NCBI GenBank assembly: GCA_029465975.1
Contig: CM055728.1
Span: forward strand, 26,907,660 to 26,971,659
Length of the DNA: 64,000 nt
Direction of reading: 5' to 3'
Source: Dallia pectoralis
Taxonomy: Eukaryota; Chordata; Actinopteri; Esociformes; Umbridae
The notes below the pieces were generated by a model, which saw only the letters and a list, made by a program, of their open reading frames with translations, had not been told where the DNA came from and did not search any database. The translations under genes were made by a program, and so were the position numbers. Shown here piece by piece: positions 28,101 through 43,409 of the stretch (position 1 is the first letter of the stretch; every line of letters begins with the position of its first letter).

Positions 28101-30535
28101 CGACTGTGGAGATTACAGTGACGAGACACACGCCAACTGTACTAACCAGGGTACGTACTCCAACCTGTTATTCCATACTGCCTGTGATCATATCCTCAAA
28201 CTGTACTAACCAGGGTACGTACTCCAACCTGTTATTCCATACTGCCTGTGATCATATCCTCAAACTGTACTAACCAGGGTACGTACTCCAACCTGTTATT
28301 CCATACTGCCTGTGATCATATCCTCAAACTGTACTAACCAGGGTACGTACTCCAACCTGTTATTCCATACTGCCTGTGATCATATCCTCAAACTGTACTA
28401 ACCAGGGTACGTACTCCAACCTGTTATTCCATACTGCCTGTGATCATATCCTCAAACTGTACTAACCAGGGTACACACTTGAACCCATTCTGCCCTTGAA
28501 CAAGGCATTGCGTGTGGGCTTGTCCTTCTGTTAGAGTTTATCAGATGTTTTCTAGTCACGTCACAATAGCGTTCTCAGTGTGTGTCCATTTATGTTGGCT
28601 TCTCAATCTTTATTTGTTACCTAAAAAGTATTTCTAAGATAAAGTTCAAGGCGAGATATGGGATTATTGTAAGAAAGGTTTCTTCATCAACTAATGACTT
28701 AAGCAATGTGTCTTGTGGTTGTGGAGAACTTCTATTTAGACTTTGCTATAATCTAATTGGTTTAATTGAGTATTTCTAAGGCCTGAAATGAGCCCATTAA
28801 ATAAATTAGACATTGTTATTGTCGATGAGATGCAATTTTTGGAACGAGTGAAGCGGAGGCCTGTAAGGCGTGTAGAAATTCTCAAACTCGATTGGTTAAA
28901 TGGTGGAAAAAACCCTCATCAAACGTCTCATCATGACCACGTTGTGGGAAGTGCCAGTCAAGCGTCCATTTTGTGCCTCTGCTACATTAGGTTTCCCCGT
29001 ACCGCCTCAGTTGCACCACACATGCACATTTGTTGTCATACTTCAGTGTACGCGACCTAGGAGAGTCGGAGTGACTTGTGTTTGCATCGTTCTCGTCGTC
29101 CCCAACATGAAAGACGAACCATTTTAGGGCTACGTTTCCCAATAGTCAGAATTGTCCTCGTTTTTGCTTTCTCATACACTTCACCAAATGAAACGCCTGT
29201 ATCCTGTTTCAGGCTTTGTGGGAATGTTGCTGCTTCGGCGTCCTTGCGCTGTTTGTGGGAATGTTGACAGGCTCTGTGTTTTGCTGTTTTGCGCGTCTCA
29301 GCTTGTCCTGTCGCCCCGGGGTCACTTTACAAATCCGCTGTGCTGCTGTCAGGGATATGGTAACACACAGATTGACAGATTATCTACGTAAAGCGATCGC
29401 CTCTTCAGTAAGGCTCGTCGCTATTGGGCTGAGGCATTGTTTCACACACTAGCCAATCGCAGCCACCCTCGTCACGCTCTAACGAATCGGCCCAAGTGTA
29501 AACAACGAGCGACGTGGGAGGGCTAATCCGGGGGGTGGGGGTTGGGGTTCATTCGCTCAAACGTATTCAGATGAGCCCGTTGATTCATGTGGCGCTTTGG
29601 GGATGTTGTTTATATTTGAAATGCAATAAACATGAAAGAAATAAAACCACAGTTGAAGCACACGACTCTTAACAGCACATTTATCCACATTTTAAACACA
29701 TTGTTTTTGTCAGGGTTCTGGTGGCGTTAACCTTGTCGTTACCAGTGTCGTTACCAGCGTTGTAATCTGTGTGGGATCATTAGATACTGCTTCATCTACC
29801 TGCTGTGAGGTTGTTGCAATAAGCCAATAATCACATACTTCACCAAACATAAATGTGTTTTTACTCCCAACCACCTGGTATGTAGTTGGGATCTCCTGAA
29901 GTGCTCTCTCACTTTCTCACGCCTTGTCTCTTACACTCTCTGTCTCTCACACACTCTGTCTCTCAAACACTCTGTCTCTCTCACTCTCTGTCTCTCTCAC
30001 TCTCTGTCTCTCACACACTCTGTCTCTCTCACTCTCTGTCTCTCACACTCTCTGTCTCTCACACACTCTGTCTCTCTCACTCTCTGTCTCTCACACTCTC
30101 TGTCTCTCACACTCTCTGTCTCTCACACTCTCTGTCTCGCACACTCTCTGTCTCGCACACTCTCTGTCTCGCACACTCTCTGTCTCGCACACTCTCTGTC
30201 TCGCACACTCTCTGTCTCGCACACTCTCTGTCTCGCACACTCTCTGTCTCGCACACTCTCTGTCTCGCACACTCTCTGTCTCGCACACTCTCTGTCTCGC
30301 ACACTCTCTGTCTCGCACACTCTCACACTCTCACACTCTCACACTCTCACACTCTCACACTCTCTGTCTCTCACACTCTCTGTCTCTCACACTCTCTGTC
30401 TCTCACACTCTCTGTCTCTCACACTCTCTGTCTCTCACACTCTCTGTCTCTCACACTCTCTGTCTCTCACACTCTCTGTCTCTCACACTCTCTGTCTCTC
30501 ACACTCTCTGTCTCTCACACTCTCTGTCTCTCACA

Positions 30536-30566
<31 letters not shown>

Positions 30567-33500
30567 GCTCTCTCTTTCTGTATTTGTGCGTGCACTTGAG
30601 CCCACATATGTGTGTGTGTGTATGTGTGTGTGTATGTGTGTGTGTGTGTGTTTCTTTGTATGTGTATTTGTGCGTGCACTGGAGCCCACATGCATGTGTG
30701 TGTGTGTATGCGTGTGTTTGGCTGTTTAGTCCAGCACGCATCATTGAGCTCAGCATGGTCGTCTGGCCTAATGAGTGATCGGTGCCCAGAATGAGCTTCT
30801 GGCAGTGTGTGTGTGTGTGTGTGTACTACACCCTCTGGAAGTCATTAGATTAGAAGGAACATTTATTTTTATTATCTTCTCGATCTCCGAGGTTCTATAC
30901 CAAACCCCTCTATCCCAACTCCTTGGCGTGGAGAAGTCAGGGGTTGGCGTAGAGGGGTCGGGGGTTGGCGTAGAGGGGTCGGGGGTTGGCGTAGAGGGGT
31001 CAGGGGTTGGCGTAGAGGGGTCAGGGGTTGGCGTAGTGGGGTCAGGGGGGGTACGCAACTCCTGACCTTTCGTCTTCAACATACAATTTTTGTATAAATA
31101 TTTTACACTAACTATTGTGTTTTGAAATCTGGTGTTAATCAGAGTTGAAGTGACAGATAGGCAACGGCTGATTAGTTTCAGTAAATAAAATGAGCATTTG
31201 CACTGAGCTAAATGTCCTCCCAGGGCTGGGCATCCTGACTGATGTAAACACATTGTTCCCATGGGATTTGTCGAGGCGTTTAATACATTGCCGTAAAACT
31301 CTCTCATTCAGATTGGACCCATATGATCGTTTCTACTGTTTAATGGACTTCATCTAAAAACGTATTCTCGCCATGCTTTGTTGTCCTCTGCTATTGACAC
31401 GCTGACCTCTCTCCCTCCATCTCCCTAGCAACGCGTCCTCCCGGCGGTTGCCATGTGGATGAGTTCCAGTGTCGCGTAGACGGCCTGTGTATCCCCATGC
31501 GCTGGCGCTGTGACGGGGACACGGACTGCATGGACCTCAGTGATGAGAGCGACTGTGAGGGGGTGACACACATGTGTGACCCGGCCGTCAAGTTCAGCTG
31601 CCGTGACTCTGGTGAGTGGGCGTGGTCTATATCGAGTAGGTGTGGTCTCTTGTGAGTGGGCGTGGTCTGCTGTGAACAGGTGTGGTCTCCGACGAGTGGG
31701 TGTGGTCTCCGGTGAGTGGGAGTGGTCTTTTGTGAGTGGGTGTGGTCTTTTGTGAGTAGGTGTGGTCGTTTGTGGGTGGGTGTGGTCTTTTGTGAGTAGG
31801 TGTGGTCTCCGGTGAGTGGGAGTGGTCTTTTGTGAGTGGGTGTGGTCTTTTCACCAGAAAGAGAATACTTTTCTGACGAAGGCAACCAACGTGATGGCAG
31901 CTGTCATGAGACCTTCCTATGTTGACCTTTGCCCCTTTGACTCGCCACCAGCTCGGTGTATCAGTAAGGCCTGGGTGTGTGACGGGGACAGCGACTGCGT
32001 GGACAACTCCGACGAGGACAACTGTGAGGCTTTAGTGTGCAAGCTGTCCCACCACGTCTGCGCCACCAACGACTCCATCTGTCTCCCCGCCGAGATGCTG
32101 TGTGACGGCATGGACGACTGCCCTGACGGCTCTGACGAGAAGCTCTGTGGTATTATTACACACACACACAGACACGCACCCATAATACCTCGTTTAACGC
32201 GGATATATCAATTAACCTCCCATTCTCTCGTCTTTCTGCGGTGCTCCTCACCTTCTACAGATCTGTGCTCCACCGATAACGGAGGCTGCAGCCACAACTG
32301 CTCCATTGTCCCTGCGGAGGGCTTCATGTGTTCCTGCCCCTTGGGTATGGAGCTGGACGCCGACAATAAGACCTGCCAGATCATGAACCTCTGTGCCAAA
32401 CACCTCAAGTGCAGCCAGAAGTGTGAGCAAGAGAAGAGCAGTGTCAAGTGTTCCTGCTACCAGGGCTGGGAGCTGGAGCCCGACATGGAGACCTGCAAGA
32501 GCTCTGGTGAGGAGAGAAGAGGGTTAGGGGACGAGGAAGGGGGGGAGTGGAGTGGAGAGGAGGGAGGGGACGAGGAAGAGGGGGGAGTGGAGAGGAGGGT
32601 GGGAGGGGACGAGGAAGAGGGGGGAGTGGAGAGGAGAGAACAAGGGAGGGGACGAGGAAGAGGGGGGACAGGAGAGGAGGGAGGGGACGAGGAAGGGGGA
32701 GTAGAGAGGAGGGTGGGAGGGGACGAGGAAGAGGGGGGAGTGGAGTGGAGTGGAGAGGAGAGAACAAGGGAGGGGACGAGGAAGAGGGGGACAGGAGAGG
32801 AGGGAGTGGAGAGGAGAGAATCATGTTTTGATGGCCTGGGAATTGGAAAAGTGTGTTTTATGGCATTTAGTGAACATACTGTACATCTGGATATAGAAGC
32901 TCCAATATATACTAGGGGTTTGTTGTTATCATTTCCCCTGGAAACCCTGCAGGTCCCAACTGGTGAGCATTTACATTGTTCATGATATTCCTCCTCAGAT
33001 CCTTTCAAGCCGTTCATTATCTTCTCCAACCGTCATGAGATCCGTCGTATTGATCTCCACAAGGGGGAGTTCAGTGTGCTGGTACCTAACCTGAGAAACA
33101 CCATCGCTCTGGACTTCCACCTGAACCAGAGCACACTCTACTGGACCGACGTGGTGGAGGACAAGATCTACCGTGGGAAACTCTCAGAGAATGGAGGTTG
33201 GGAGAGCTACTGCACTTATTTAACCCCATGAAAGTGACAAGGATATTGGCTGAGATGTGTTGGATTGTTCTGGAAAACACATTAGCAGCGTGTTAGCGTG
33301 TTCTCAAAGCTTTACTGTTTCGTCCTTCGTTAGGCTGGCTCTTTGGACTCGCAATAATGTTTTGCAGAGTTTCTGTTGCCTTTTCCCAAACAAAAGTTTG
33401 TTTTATAGTCGCCTTTTCAGTCCATTCTAGTCTTTTCTCCTTCGTTTTATTATTGTCCCTGGCCTAACCCCCACCCACCCAATTAGTTCTGGCAAATCAA

Positions 33501-36500
33501 GGTTATTTTCCTTTTTTTCCCAGAATCCCCTGAGGTACACTAGGGGCACACATTAAGAGATTGACGGAAGGCTTTGTCTCTCTCCATTTGTCTCAACGCT
33601 CTGCTGCGTGACTGCAGTTAGCCTGGGCTAGAACAAAGTCTGGGCACACACACAGACACACACACACACACACAGACACACACTATGTCCTAGTATCGGA
33701 GCCAATATATGACATGCTTTCCTCTTCCGATATACTGCGCCACCCTCCTGAAGACAGGACTGTGTCCAACCTTAGTGGAGCTCCTGCTGCTTTATGTTGA
33801 AGATGTCTTCTAAACTGTGTGGTGACACTTTCACACGAACACACACACACTCACAAACACTCACACAGCATTATGACAACAACCAAGAAGTTGAAAGGGT
33901 TGGCTCAAAAGTGGAAGTTCAATTTATGTTCAATAATCCTTTAATCCTTCATCATCAGGGTGACAGTTTTTTCCGGGTTCATAGTGAGCCTCAGAATATT
34001 GCCAAAATAAAGGATTTACCAAAATAAAATCTTAATAGGGCATAGGGCCACAGTTGGCAGCCAAACTGGCCTGGACCGGACTAGTGTCTGGAACTTGGAC
34101 CGGACTAGTGTCTGGAACTTGGACCGGACTAGTGTCTGGAACTTGGACCGGACTAGTGTCTGGAACTTGGACCGGACTAGTGTCTGGAACTTGGACCGGA
34201 CTAGTGTCTGGAACTTGGACCGGACTAGTGTCTGGAACTTGGACCGGACTAGCGTCTGGAACTTGGACCGGACTAGCGTCTGGAACTTGGACCGGACTAG
34301 CGTCTGGAACTTGGACCGGACTAGCGTCTGGAACTTGGACCGGACTAGCGTCTGGAACTTGGCATGATGCAACATCGTTCTTCCAGGAGAACTATGATTG
34401 GAGTTATTCTGACAATCCAAGCTTCCACAGAAGCAGAATATAACACACATTTTTAGTTTGTCAGTGTTTTGTTGCCCCTCCTCTGTCCAGCTTTGACCAG
34501 TTTCGAGGTTGTCATCCAATATGGCCTGGCCACTCCTGAGGGTCTGGCAGTGGACTGGATTGCAGGGAACATCTACTGGGTGGAGAGTAACCTGGATCAG
34601 ATCGAGGTGGCCAGGCTGGATGGAACCATGAGGACCACCCTCCTGGCTGGGGAGGTCGAGCACCCCCGTGCCATCGCTCTGGACCCACGGGAAGGGTGAG
34701 GAAACACCTAACAAACAGTAAAGCCTTCAGTCTGTGGTATAGAGTTGTTCACCTCTAGATAGTTGGACTGTTTAGAGATCACACCAGACCTCTACACATG
34801 TTCGAGAGACCTTAGAACTACAGAACATATATTATTACACTGCAGAACATATATCCTAGAACTAAAGAACATATATTATTACACTGCAGAACAGATATCC
34901 TAGAACTACTGAACATATATTATTACATTGCTGAACAGATACCATGGAACTAGAGAACAGATACCATGGAACTAGAGAACAGATACCATGGAACTAGAGA
35001 ACAGATACCATGGAACTAGAGAACAGATACCATGGAACTAGAGAACAGATACCATGGAACTAGAGAACAGATACCATGGAACTAGAGAACAGATACCATG
35101 GAACTAGAGAACAGATACCATGGAACTAGAGAACAGATACCATGGAACTAGAGAACAGATACCATGGAACTAGAGAACAGATACCATGGAACTAGAGAAC
35201 AGATACCATGGAACTAGAGAACAGATACCATGGAACTAGAGAACAGATACCATGGAACTAGAGAACAGATACCATGGAACTAGAGAACAGTTACCATGGA
35301 ACTAGAGAACAGATACCATGGAACTAGAGAACAGATACCATGGTACTTCAGAACAGATACCATGGAACTACAGAACAGATACCATGGAACTAGAGAACAG
35401 ATACCATGGAACTAGAGAACAGATACCATGGAACTAGAGAACAGATACCATGGAACTAGAGAACAGATACCATGGTACTTCAGAACAGATACCATGGTAC
35501 TTCAGAACAGATACCATGGAACTACAGAACAGATACCATGGAACTACAGAACAGATACCATGGAACTACAGAACAGATACCATGGAACTACAGAACATAC
35601 CATAGAACTACAGAACAGATACTTTAGAACTACAGAACAGATACCATAGAAGTGCCACTCAGAGACTGTAGATATGACAACAACAACACAGCTGCATATT
35701 TTTGACTGTCCCACTCACGTTGGTGTTTTTGGTGTTTGTACAGAATTCTGTTCTGGACCGACTGGGATGCCAGCCTGCCCAGGATAGAGGCAGCGTCTAT
35801 GAGTGGTGAGGGCAGGAGAACCATCCACAAGGAGACTGGGAGCGGTGGCTGGCCCAATGGGCTGACTGTCGACTACATGGAGAGACGCATAGTATGGATT
35901 GATGCCAGGTAGTAAACACACACACTCTCACGGACACACACACTCACGGACACACACACTCACGGACACACACACTCTCACGGACACACACACTTTCACG
36001 GACACACACACTCTCACGGGCACACACACTCTCATGGGCACACACACTCTCACGGACACACACACTCTTGACAGACACACACACACACTCTCACATGCAC
36101 ACACATATATACCCACACACACACACACACATACACACATTCTCACTCACACACACACACACACACACATACACTCTCACACACACACACTCATCTATTG
36201 TCATAACCTCTCTGCCCCAGGTCTGATGCCATCTACTCGGCTCTGTATGACGGTCGGGAGCTGATTGAGGTTCTGAGGGGTCATGAGTACCTGTCCCATC
36301 CCTTTGCTGTCACCATGTATGGAGGAGAGGTGTACTGGACCGACTGGAGAACCAACACCCTGGCCAAGGCCAACAAATGGACCGGCCACAATGTGACTGT
36401 GGTCCAGAGAACAAACACACAGCCCTTTGATCTCCAGGTTTATCATCCCTCCAGACAGCCAGAGGGTAGGTTACATACACATATAACACACACACATAAC

Positions 36501-36817
36501 ACATATAACACACACGCATATACCACACACGCATATAACACGCACACACACGTAACACATATAACACACACACATATAACACGCACACACACGTAACACA
36601 CACACACACACATATACCACACACATATAACACACACACACATATAACACACACACACACACACATATAACACACACACACACACACATATAACACACAC
36701 ACACATATAACACACACACCTATAACACGCACAACACACGTAACACACACACACGTAACACACACACACGTAACACACACACACGTAACACACACACACG
36801 TAACACACACACACGTA

Positions 36818-36848
<31 letters not shown>

Positions 36849-39800
36849 CACATATAACACACACACACATATAACACACACACATATAACACACACACAT
36901 ACACATATAACACACACACACACATATAACACACACACACACATATAACACACACACACATATAACACACACACATATAACACACACACACACACATATA
37001 ACACACACACACACATATAACACACACACATATAACACACACACACACACATATAACACACACACACACATATAACACACACACACACATATAACACACA
37101 CACACACACATATAACACACACACATATAACACACACACACATACACATATAACACACACACACACACACACACATATAACACACACACACATATAACAC
37201 ACACACACATATAACACACACACATATAACACACACACACATATAACACACACACATATAACACACACACACATATAACACACACACACATATAACACAC
37301 ACACATATAACACACACACACATATAACACACACACATATAACACACACACACATATAACACACACACACACACACACATATAACACACACACACATATA
37401 ACACACACACACATATAACACACACACACATATAACACACACACACACACACACATATAACACACACACACACACATATAACACACACACACACACATAT
37501 AACACACACACACACACACATATAACACACACACACATATAACACACACACAGCCCTTTGACCTTCAGGTTTGGGTTTATCATTCCTCCAGACAGACAGA
37601 GGATAGGTTACACACACGTAATATATGCAAATGGGATGTCATGTTAGCCTGGTTACTATTATGTTTGTAAAAGAAGATCAGTAGACTGGAAACCAGGCTT
37701 ATCTAGCACGATGACTGGAAAAGAAAATCTGATAATACGAATACTGGAAAGTCCCGGAATTGTGCCACGTTTGAAATAACAGCCGGAAGGCCAGTACTCG
37801 TTGTCCCGTGTAGAGTTGATCTGTGGTAGTCAGGACATGTCTCACTGTGTCCTCTGATACCAGCAGATGTTTCACATATTTGTTTATCTCCCTGTGGACA
37901 CACCGGATTCATTCAGTTAACTTTCACTAAGCCCGTGACTAATTGAATCAGGTAGGTGGAACCATGTGAGTCGTCTGGTGTTTCCACGAGACGAGGTCAA
38001 CATGTGTTGCTGTAGACATGCTGATAGAGGCCCTGTCAGGTGTGGTAACTCAAGATGCTGTGAAATGTTCCGCATGTACAGCAGAATCTCACACACTACG
38101 AGGTGTGACACATCACTCTCCTCACTGCTCTGTGATTAATGTGTTCTGGGATAGACCGACATGTCGTTTTATTTCTCTGTGGTTTCATTGCGATTGAACC
38201 GAACGGAACCCCCCGGTCCGTGTTGGTTCTCCGCGGACCCTCCGTAATCCTTTTCTCCTCCCCTCAGCTCCAAACCCGTGTGCCTCTGCTGAAGGCCAGA
38301 CGCTGTGTTCTCACCTGTGTCTCATCAACTACAATCAGACGTTCTCCTGTGCCTGCCCTCATCTCATGAAGCTACAGGCCGACAAGCGCACATGCAAAGG
38401 TAGGAACCCGCGGCCTCGGGACCGTAATGTCTCAGAACCCTTTACCGCACGCGTGTTTCTGGGAATGATCAAGAGTAGTGTTAGGACACCGCGGTGTTGT
38501 TTTAACCCCGCCCCCCTCGTCTCCTTCACCTCCCCCCTAGAGTCCCGTCACTTCCTGTTGTACGCCCGTCAGATCGAGATCCGAGGTGTGGACATAGACA
38601 ACCCCTACTACAACTACATCATCTCCTTCACCGTGCCGGATATCGACAACGTCACCGTGGTGGACTACGACGCCCTGGAGCACCGCATCTACTGGTCGGA
38701 CGTCCGCACTCAGACCATCAAGAGAGCCTTCATCAACGGAACCGGGGTGGAGACGGTGGTGTCTGCCGGTACGTGCTGACCCGGGTTCACGTGCTGACCC
38801 GGGTTTACAAATACGCCTGGTGTTTATTTTCTGTCTCGTATCTGATTCGAGCAATGTGCAATGCTGGCTTCGACGCTCAAGACGAAGACGAGTAACAAAA
38901 GCTGATTAGTGATCTAGTTGGTGGTTATGTTTTGCTCTGTGTTTGCCCGAGTAGATCTTCCCAACGCCCACGGTCTGGCTGTGGACTGGGTGTCCAGGAA
39001 CCTGTTCTGGACCAGCTATGATGCCATTAAAAAACAGATCAACGTGGCCAGACTGGACGGATCCTTTAAGAATGCTGTCATCCAGGGTCTGGACAAACCC
39101 CACTGCCTGGTTCTCCATCCAATACTGGGGTGAGTTGGGTGGATCAGTCACACACACACACACACACACACACAATATATGAGGAACACCACAACAGAAT
39201 ACAAATCAAATGATGTTTGTTTGTCGCCATGGCGCCTGTATAATGAGCCGTAATTGGTTTGTGTCCTTCTCCAGGAAGCTTTACTGGACAGATGGCAACA
39301 ACATCAGTATGGCCAACATGGATGGCAGCAACCATACCACCCTCTTCACCAATCAGAAGGGCCCTGTGGGTGAGTGAGGGAGGGACGATCGTTCACCAAC
39401 ACCAATGGGGAATAAGCAGCTGAACACATTTATTACATGAAGCCCTGTTTACACCAGCGACTGTCACAAAGTGCTTTACACCCAGCCGGAAACCCAGAAG
39501 AACAGGCTGGGTTAATGCACGATGTCTAGGAAAAACTCCCTGTCGGATTTTGGAAGGGGTGTTTAAGTAGTTTATAGCTTATAATTAGATTATAATCACA
39601 AAACATATCAGCTAGCACAGTGTGTCTGGTACGGTGCCTAGTTGGACTACAGTACCCAGAATCCTTCCTCACCCTTGCCTCTGATATCAACTGTGTCATA
39701 AGAGAGATGTCATGTTGTGCTAACTGCTTCCCTCCTGTCACCTTCAGGCCTGTCGATCGATTATGACAGGCATCAGCTGTATTGGATCAGCTCAGGGAAC

Positions 39801-42800
39801 GGCACAATCCGCCGCTGTCGGCTTGACGGCTCCGGCCTGGAGGTTCTGGATGGGATCAAACCGGGCCGACTGACCCGAGCCTCAGCGCTGGCTGTCATGG
39901 GTGAGACGGACAGCATGTTGAGTCTAGTGTCATTTGAAGAGACATTGTTTGGTTCATATTAAATGTATTCGTCAATGTGTCTAATATATTCTGTTTAAAT
40001 CTGTTCAGATTTGAAAAAGCTTAATTTTATTATGTTAGGGCTAAAAGGTTAAAAGCTTATTAATGAAGGTACACACTTTAATACGGTGATGTTTTCTGAG
40101 GTACACACTTTCATTCGGTGATGTTTTCTGAGGTACGCACTTTAATACGGTGATGTTTTCTGAGGTACACACTTTAATTCGGTGATGTTTTCTGAGGTAC
40201 ACACATTAATACAGTGATGTTTTCTAAGGTACGCACTTTAATTCGGTGATGTTTTCTGAGGTACACACTTTAATTCGGTGATGTTTTCTGAGGTACACAC
40301 TTTAATACGGTGATGTTTTCTGAGGTACACACTTTAATACGGTGATATTTTCTGAGGTACACACTTTAATTCGGTGATGTTTTCTGAGGTACACACTTTA
40401 ATACAGTGATGTTTTCTAAGGTACGCACTTTAATTCGGTGATGTTTTCTGAGGTACACACTTTAATTCGGTGATGTTTTCTGAGGTACACACTTTAATAC
40501 GGTGATGTTTTCTGAGGTACACACTTTAATACGGTGATGTTTTCTGAGGTACACACTTTAATACGGTGATATTTTCTGAGGTACACACTTTAATTCGGTG
40601 ATGTTTTCTGAGGTACACACTTTAATACAGTGATGTTTTCTAAGGTACGCACTTTAATTCGGTGATGTTTTCTGAGGTACACACTTTAATTCGGTGATGT
40701 TTTCTGAGGTACACACTTTAATACGGTGATGTTTTCTGAGGTACACACTTTAATTCGGTGATGTTTTCTGAGGTACACACTTTAATGTACTGAGCGTTTG
40801 TTGTTGTGTCTACAGGGGACAAACTCTGGTGGGCTGACCACGGGACGGACCAGATAGGGACATGTGATAAGAGCGACGGGGGGAACTGGAAGGTTCTGCG
40901 TAACAACACTTCTCCCATCATGCACATGAGGATCTACAACGAGAGCCTGCAGACGGGCACAGGTAGGTGGTCACGTGATGATGATGATGTCACAGCCATG
41001 ATCACACAAAGTGATGTGCGTTGCGGAGTGCGTTGCGGAGTGCGTTGCGGAGTGCGTTGCGGAGTGCGTTGCGGAGTGCGTTGCGGAGTGCGTAGCGGAG
41101 TGCGTAGCGGAGTGCGTAGCGGAGTGCGTAGCGGAGTGCGTAGCGGAGTGCGTAGCGGAGTGCGTTGCGGAGTGCGTAGCGGAGTGCGTTGCGGAGTGCG
41201 TTGCGGAGTGCGTTGCGGAGTGCGTTGCGGAGTGCGTTGCGGAGTGCGTAGCGGAGTGCGTAGGCCTGTTTCCTTGGTGATATATTCATTTGTGTGTTCC
41301 GCTGTGTCCAGGGATCAACATGTGCAGTAACAACAATGGCGACTGTTCCCAGCTGTGCCTGCCCACCTCACCCACTAGCAGAGCCTGCATGTGTACTGCT
41401 GGTTACAGCCTGAAGAGTGGACAGCAGTCCTGTGAGGGTAGGACCACACACACACACACACACGTGTACACACACGTATACACACACGTGTACACACACA
41501 CACACGTGTACACACACGTGTACACACACACGTGTACACACACACACACACACACACGTGTACACACACACACACACGTGTACACACAAACACACACACA
41601 CACACGTGTACACACACATGTACACACCCACACACACACACGTGTACACACACACACACGTGTACACCCACACACACACACACACGTGTACACACACACA
41701 CACACGTGTACACACACACACACGTGTACACACACACACACACACGTGTACACACACACGCACACACACACACACACGTGTACACACACACACGTACACA
41801 CACACACGTGTACACACGCACACGTGTACACACACGCACACGTGTACACACACGCACACGTGTACACACACGCACACGTGTACACACACGCACACGTGTA
41901 CACACACACACGTGTACACACACACATGTGTACACACACACACGTGTACACACACACACATGTACACACAGATGTGTACACACACACATGCACACGCGCA
42001 CACACACACAAGCTGTTCTGGGTGTCCATACTGCATGTTGGTAGATCTGTGTTCTGCTTGTATCTCTCCAGGTATGGGTTCCTTCCTGCTGTACTCGGTC
42101 CACGAGGGAATCAGAGGAATCCCCCTGGACCCGACTGATAAATCTGATGCCCTGGTGCCAGTGTCTGGAACCTCTCTGGCCGTGGGCATCGACTTCCACG
42201 CTGGTAAGTGTCCTTTGAGCTCGCAGGTCTGTTTGAGGGGGAAGTGTGACCACACACACACACAGAGTGTACTGCACAGACGTTCCACTGGACCGGCCTA
42301 CTGGCTGTGTAACCGCAGTATGTTCAGTCATGTCGTCTGTCCGGCAGATAATGACACCATCTACTGGGTGGACATGGGTCTGAGCACCATCAGCAGAGCC
42401 AAGAGAGACCAGACGTGGAGGGAGGATGTGGTCACTAATGGCATCGGCAGGGTGGAGGGCATCACTGTGGACTGGATAGCAGGTTAGGGGCCAGTCACAT
42501 CTGCTGTGTGGGAGTACATGTGCAGGCTGAGGCACGCTGACACACACACACACATGCACACTCTCACATGCACACACTCACATGCACACTCTCACATGCA
42601 CACACTCACATGCACACACTCACATGCACACACTCACATGCACACACTCACATGGACACTCTCACATGCACACTCTCACATGCACACTCTCACATGCACA
42701 CTCTCACATGCACACTCTCACATGCACACACTCACATGCACACACTCACATGCACACACTCACATGCACACACACACATGCACACACACACATGCACATA

Positions 42801-43372
42801 CACGCACGCACACAGGCACACGCACTCATGCACACATGCACACACACTCATGCACACACACTGACCCTTTGACTTTCTCCCTGTCAGGTAACATCTACTG
42901 GACAGACCAGGGCTTTGATGTCATCGAGGTGGCCAGACTCAATGGCTCCTTCCGCTATGTGGTCATCTCCCATGGGCTGGACAAGCCCCGTGCCATCACT
43001 GTCCACCCAGAGAAAGGGTGAGTGACTGGGGATAGCCTGGGCTACTGTGCCTGGGCTACTGTGCTACTGTGCCTGGGCTACTGTGCCACTGTGCCTGGGC
43101 TACTGGGTCCGGGCTACTGGGTTAACCTTTCATGACATGTTGATACTGAGCAACACTTGTCATTAAACTTAATCAGTCGAGCCAACATGGCTTTCCTGTA
43201 CTGCCTTCAGACGTACTGATATCGGGTTGGGTTCCTCAGGTATCTGTTCTGGACAGAGTGGGGCCAAGTTCCCCGCATCGAGAGGTCTCGTCTAGACGGA
43301 TCTGAAAGAATGGTCCTGGTTAGCAACAACATTAGCTGGCCTAACGGAATCTCCATTGACTACAAGGTACTC

Positions 43373-43409
<37 letters not shown>

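Noticed and set aside
29370..29530. Internal promoter suggested by CCAAT boxes and CpGs
   Set aside because: No TATA or initiator, and no exon follows; too weak to call.
32059..32105. Mutated or missing cysteine in CR10
   Set aside because: On re-reading, CATNDSICLPAEMLC and the cage CDGMDDCPDGSDE are complete.
37551..37612. An additional lrp1 exon
   Set aside because: It is a diverged copy of the preceding exon end with a mutated donor, no acceptor of its own, and would break the frame into the EGF exon.
36310..37617. Cysteine-rich open frames (CVCVICVC type) on the - strand, also near 41370-42577
   Set aside because: Translation of CA/GT microsatellites; not protein coding.
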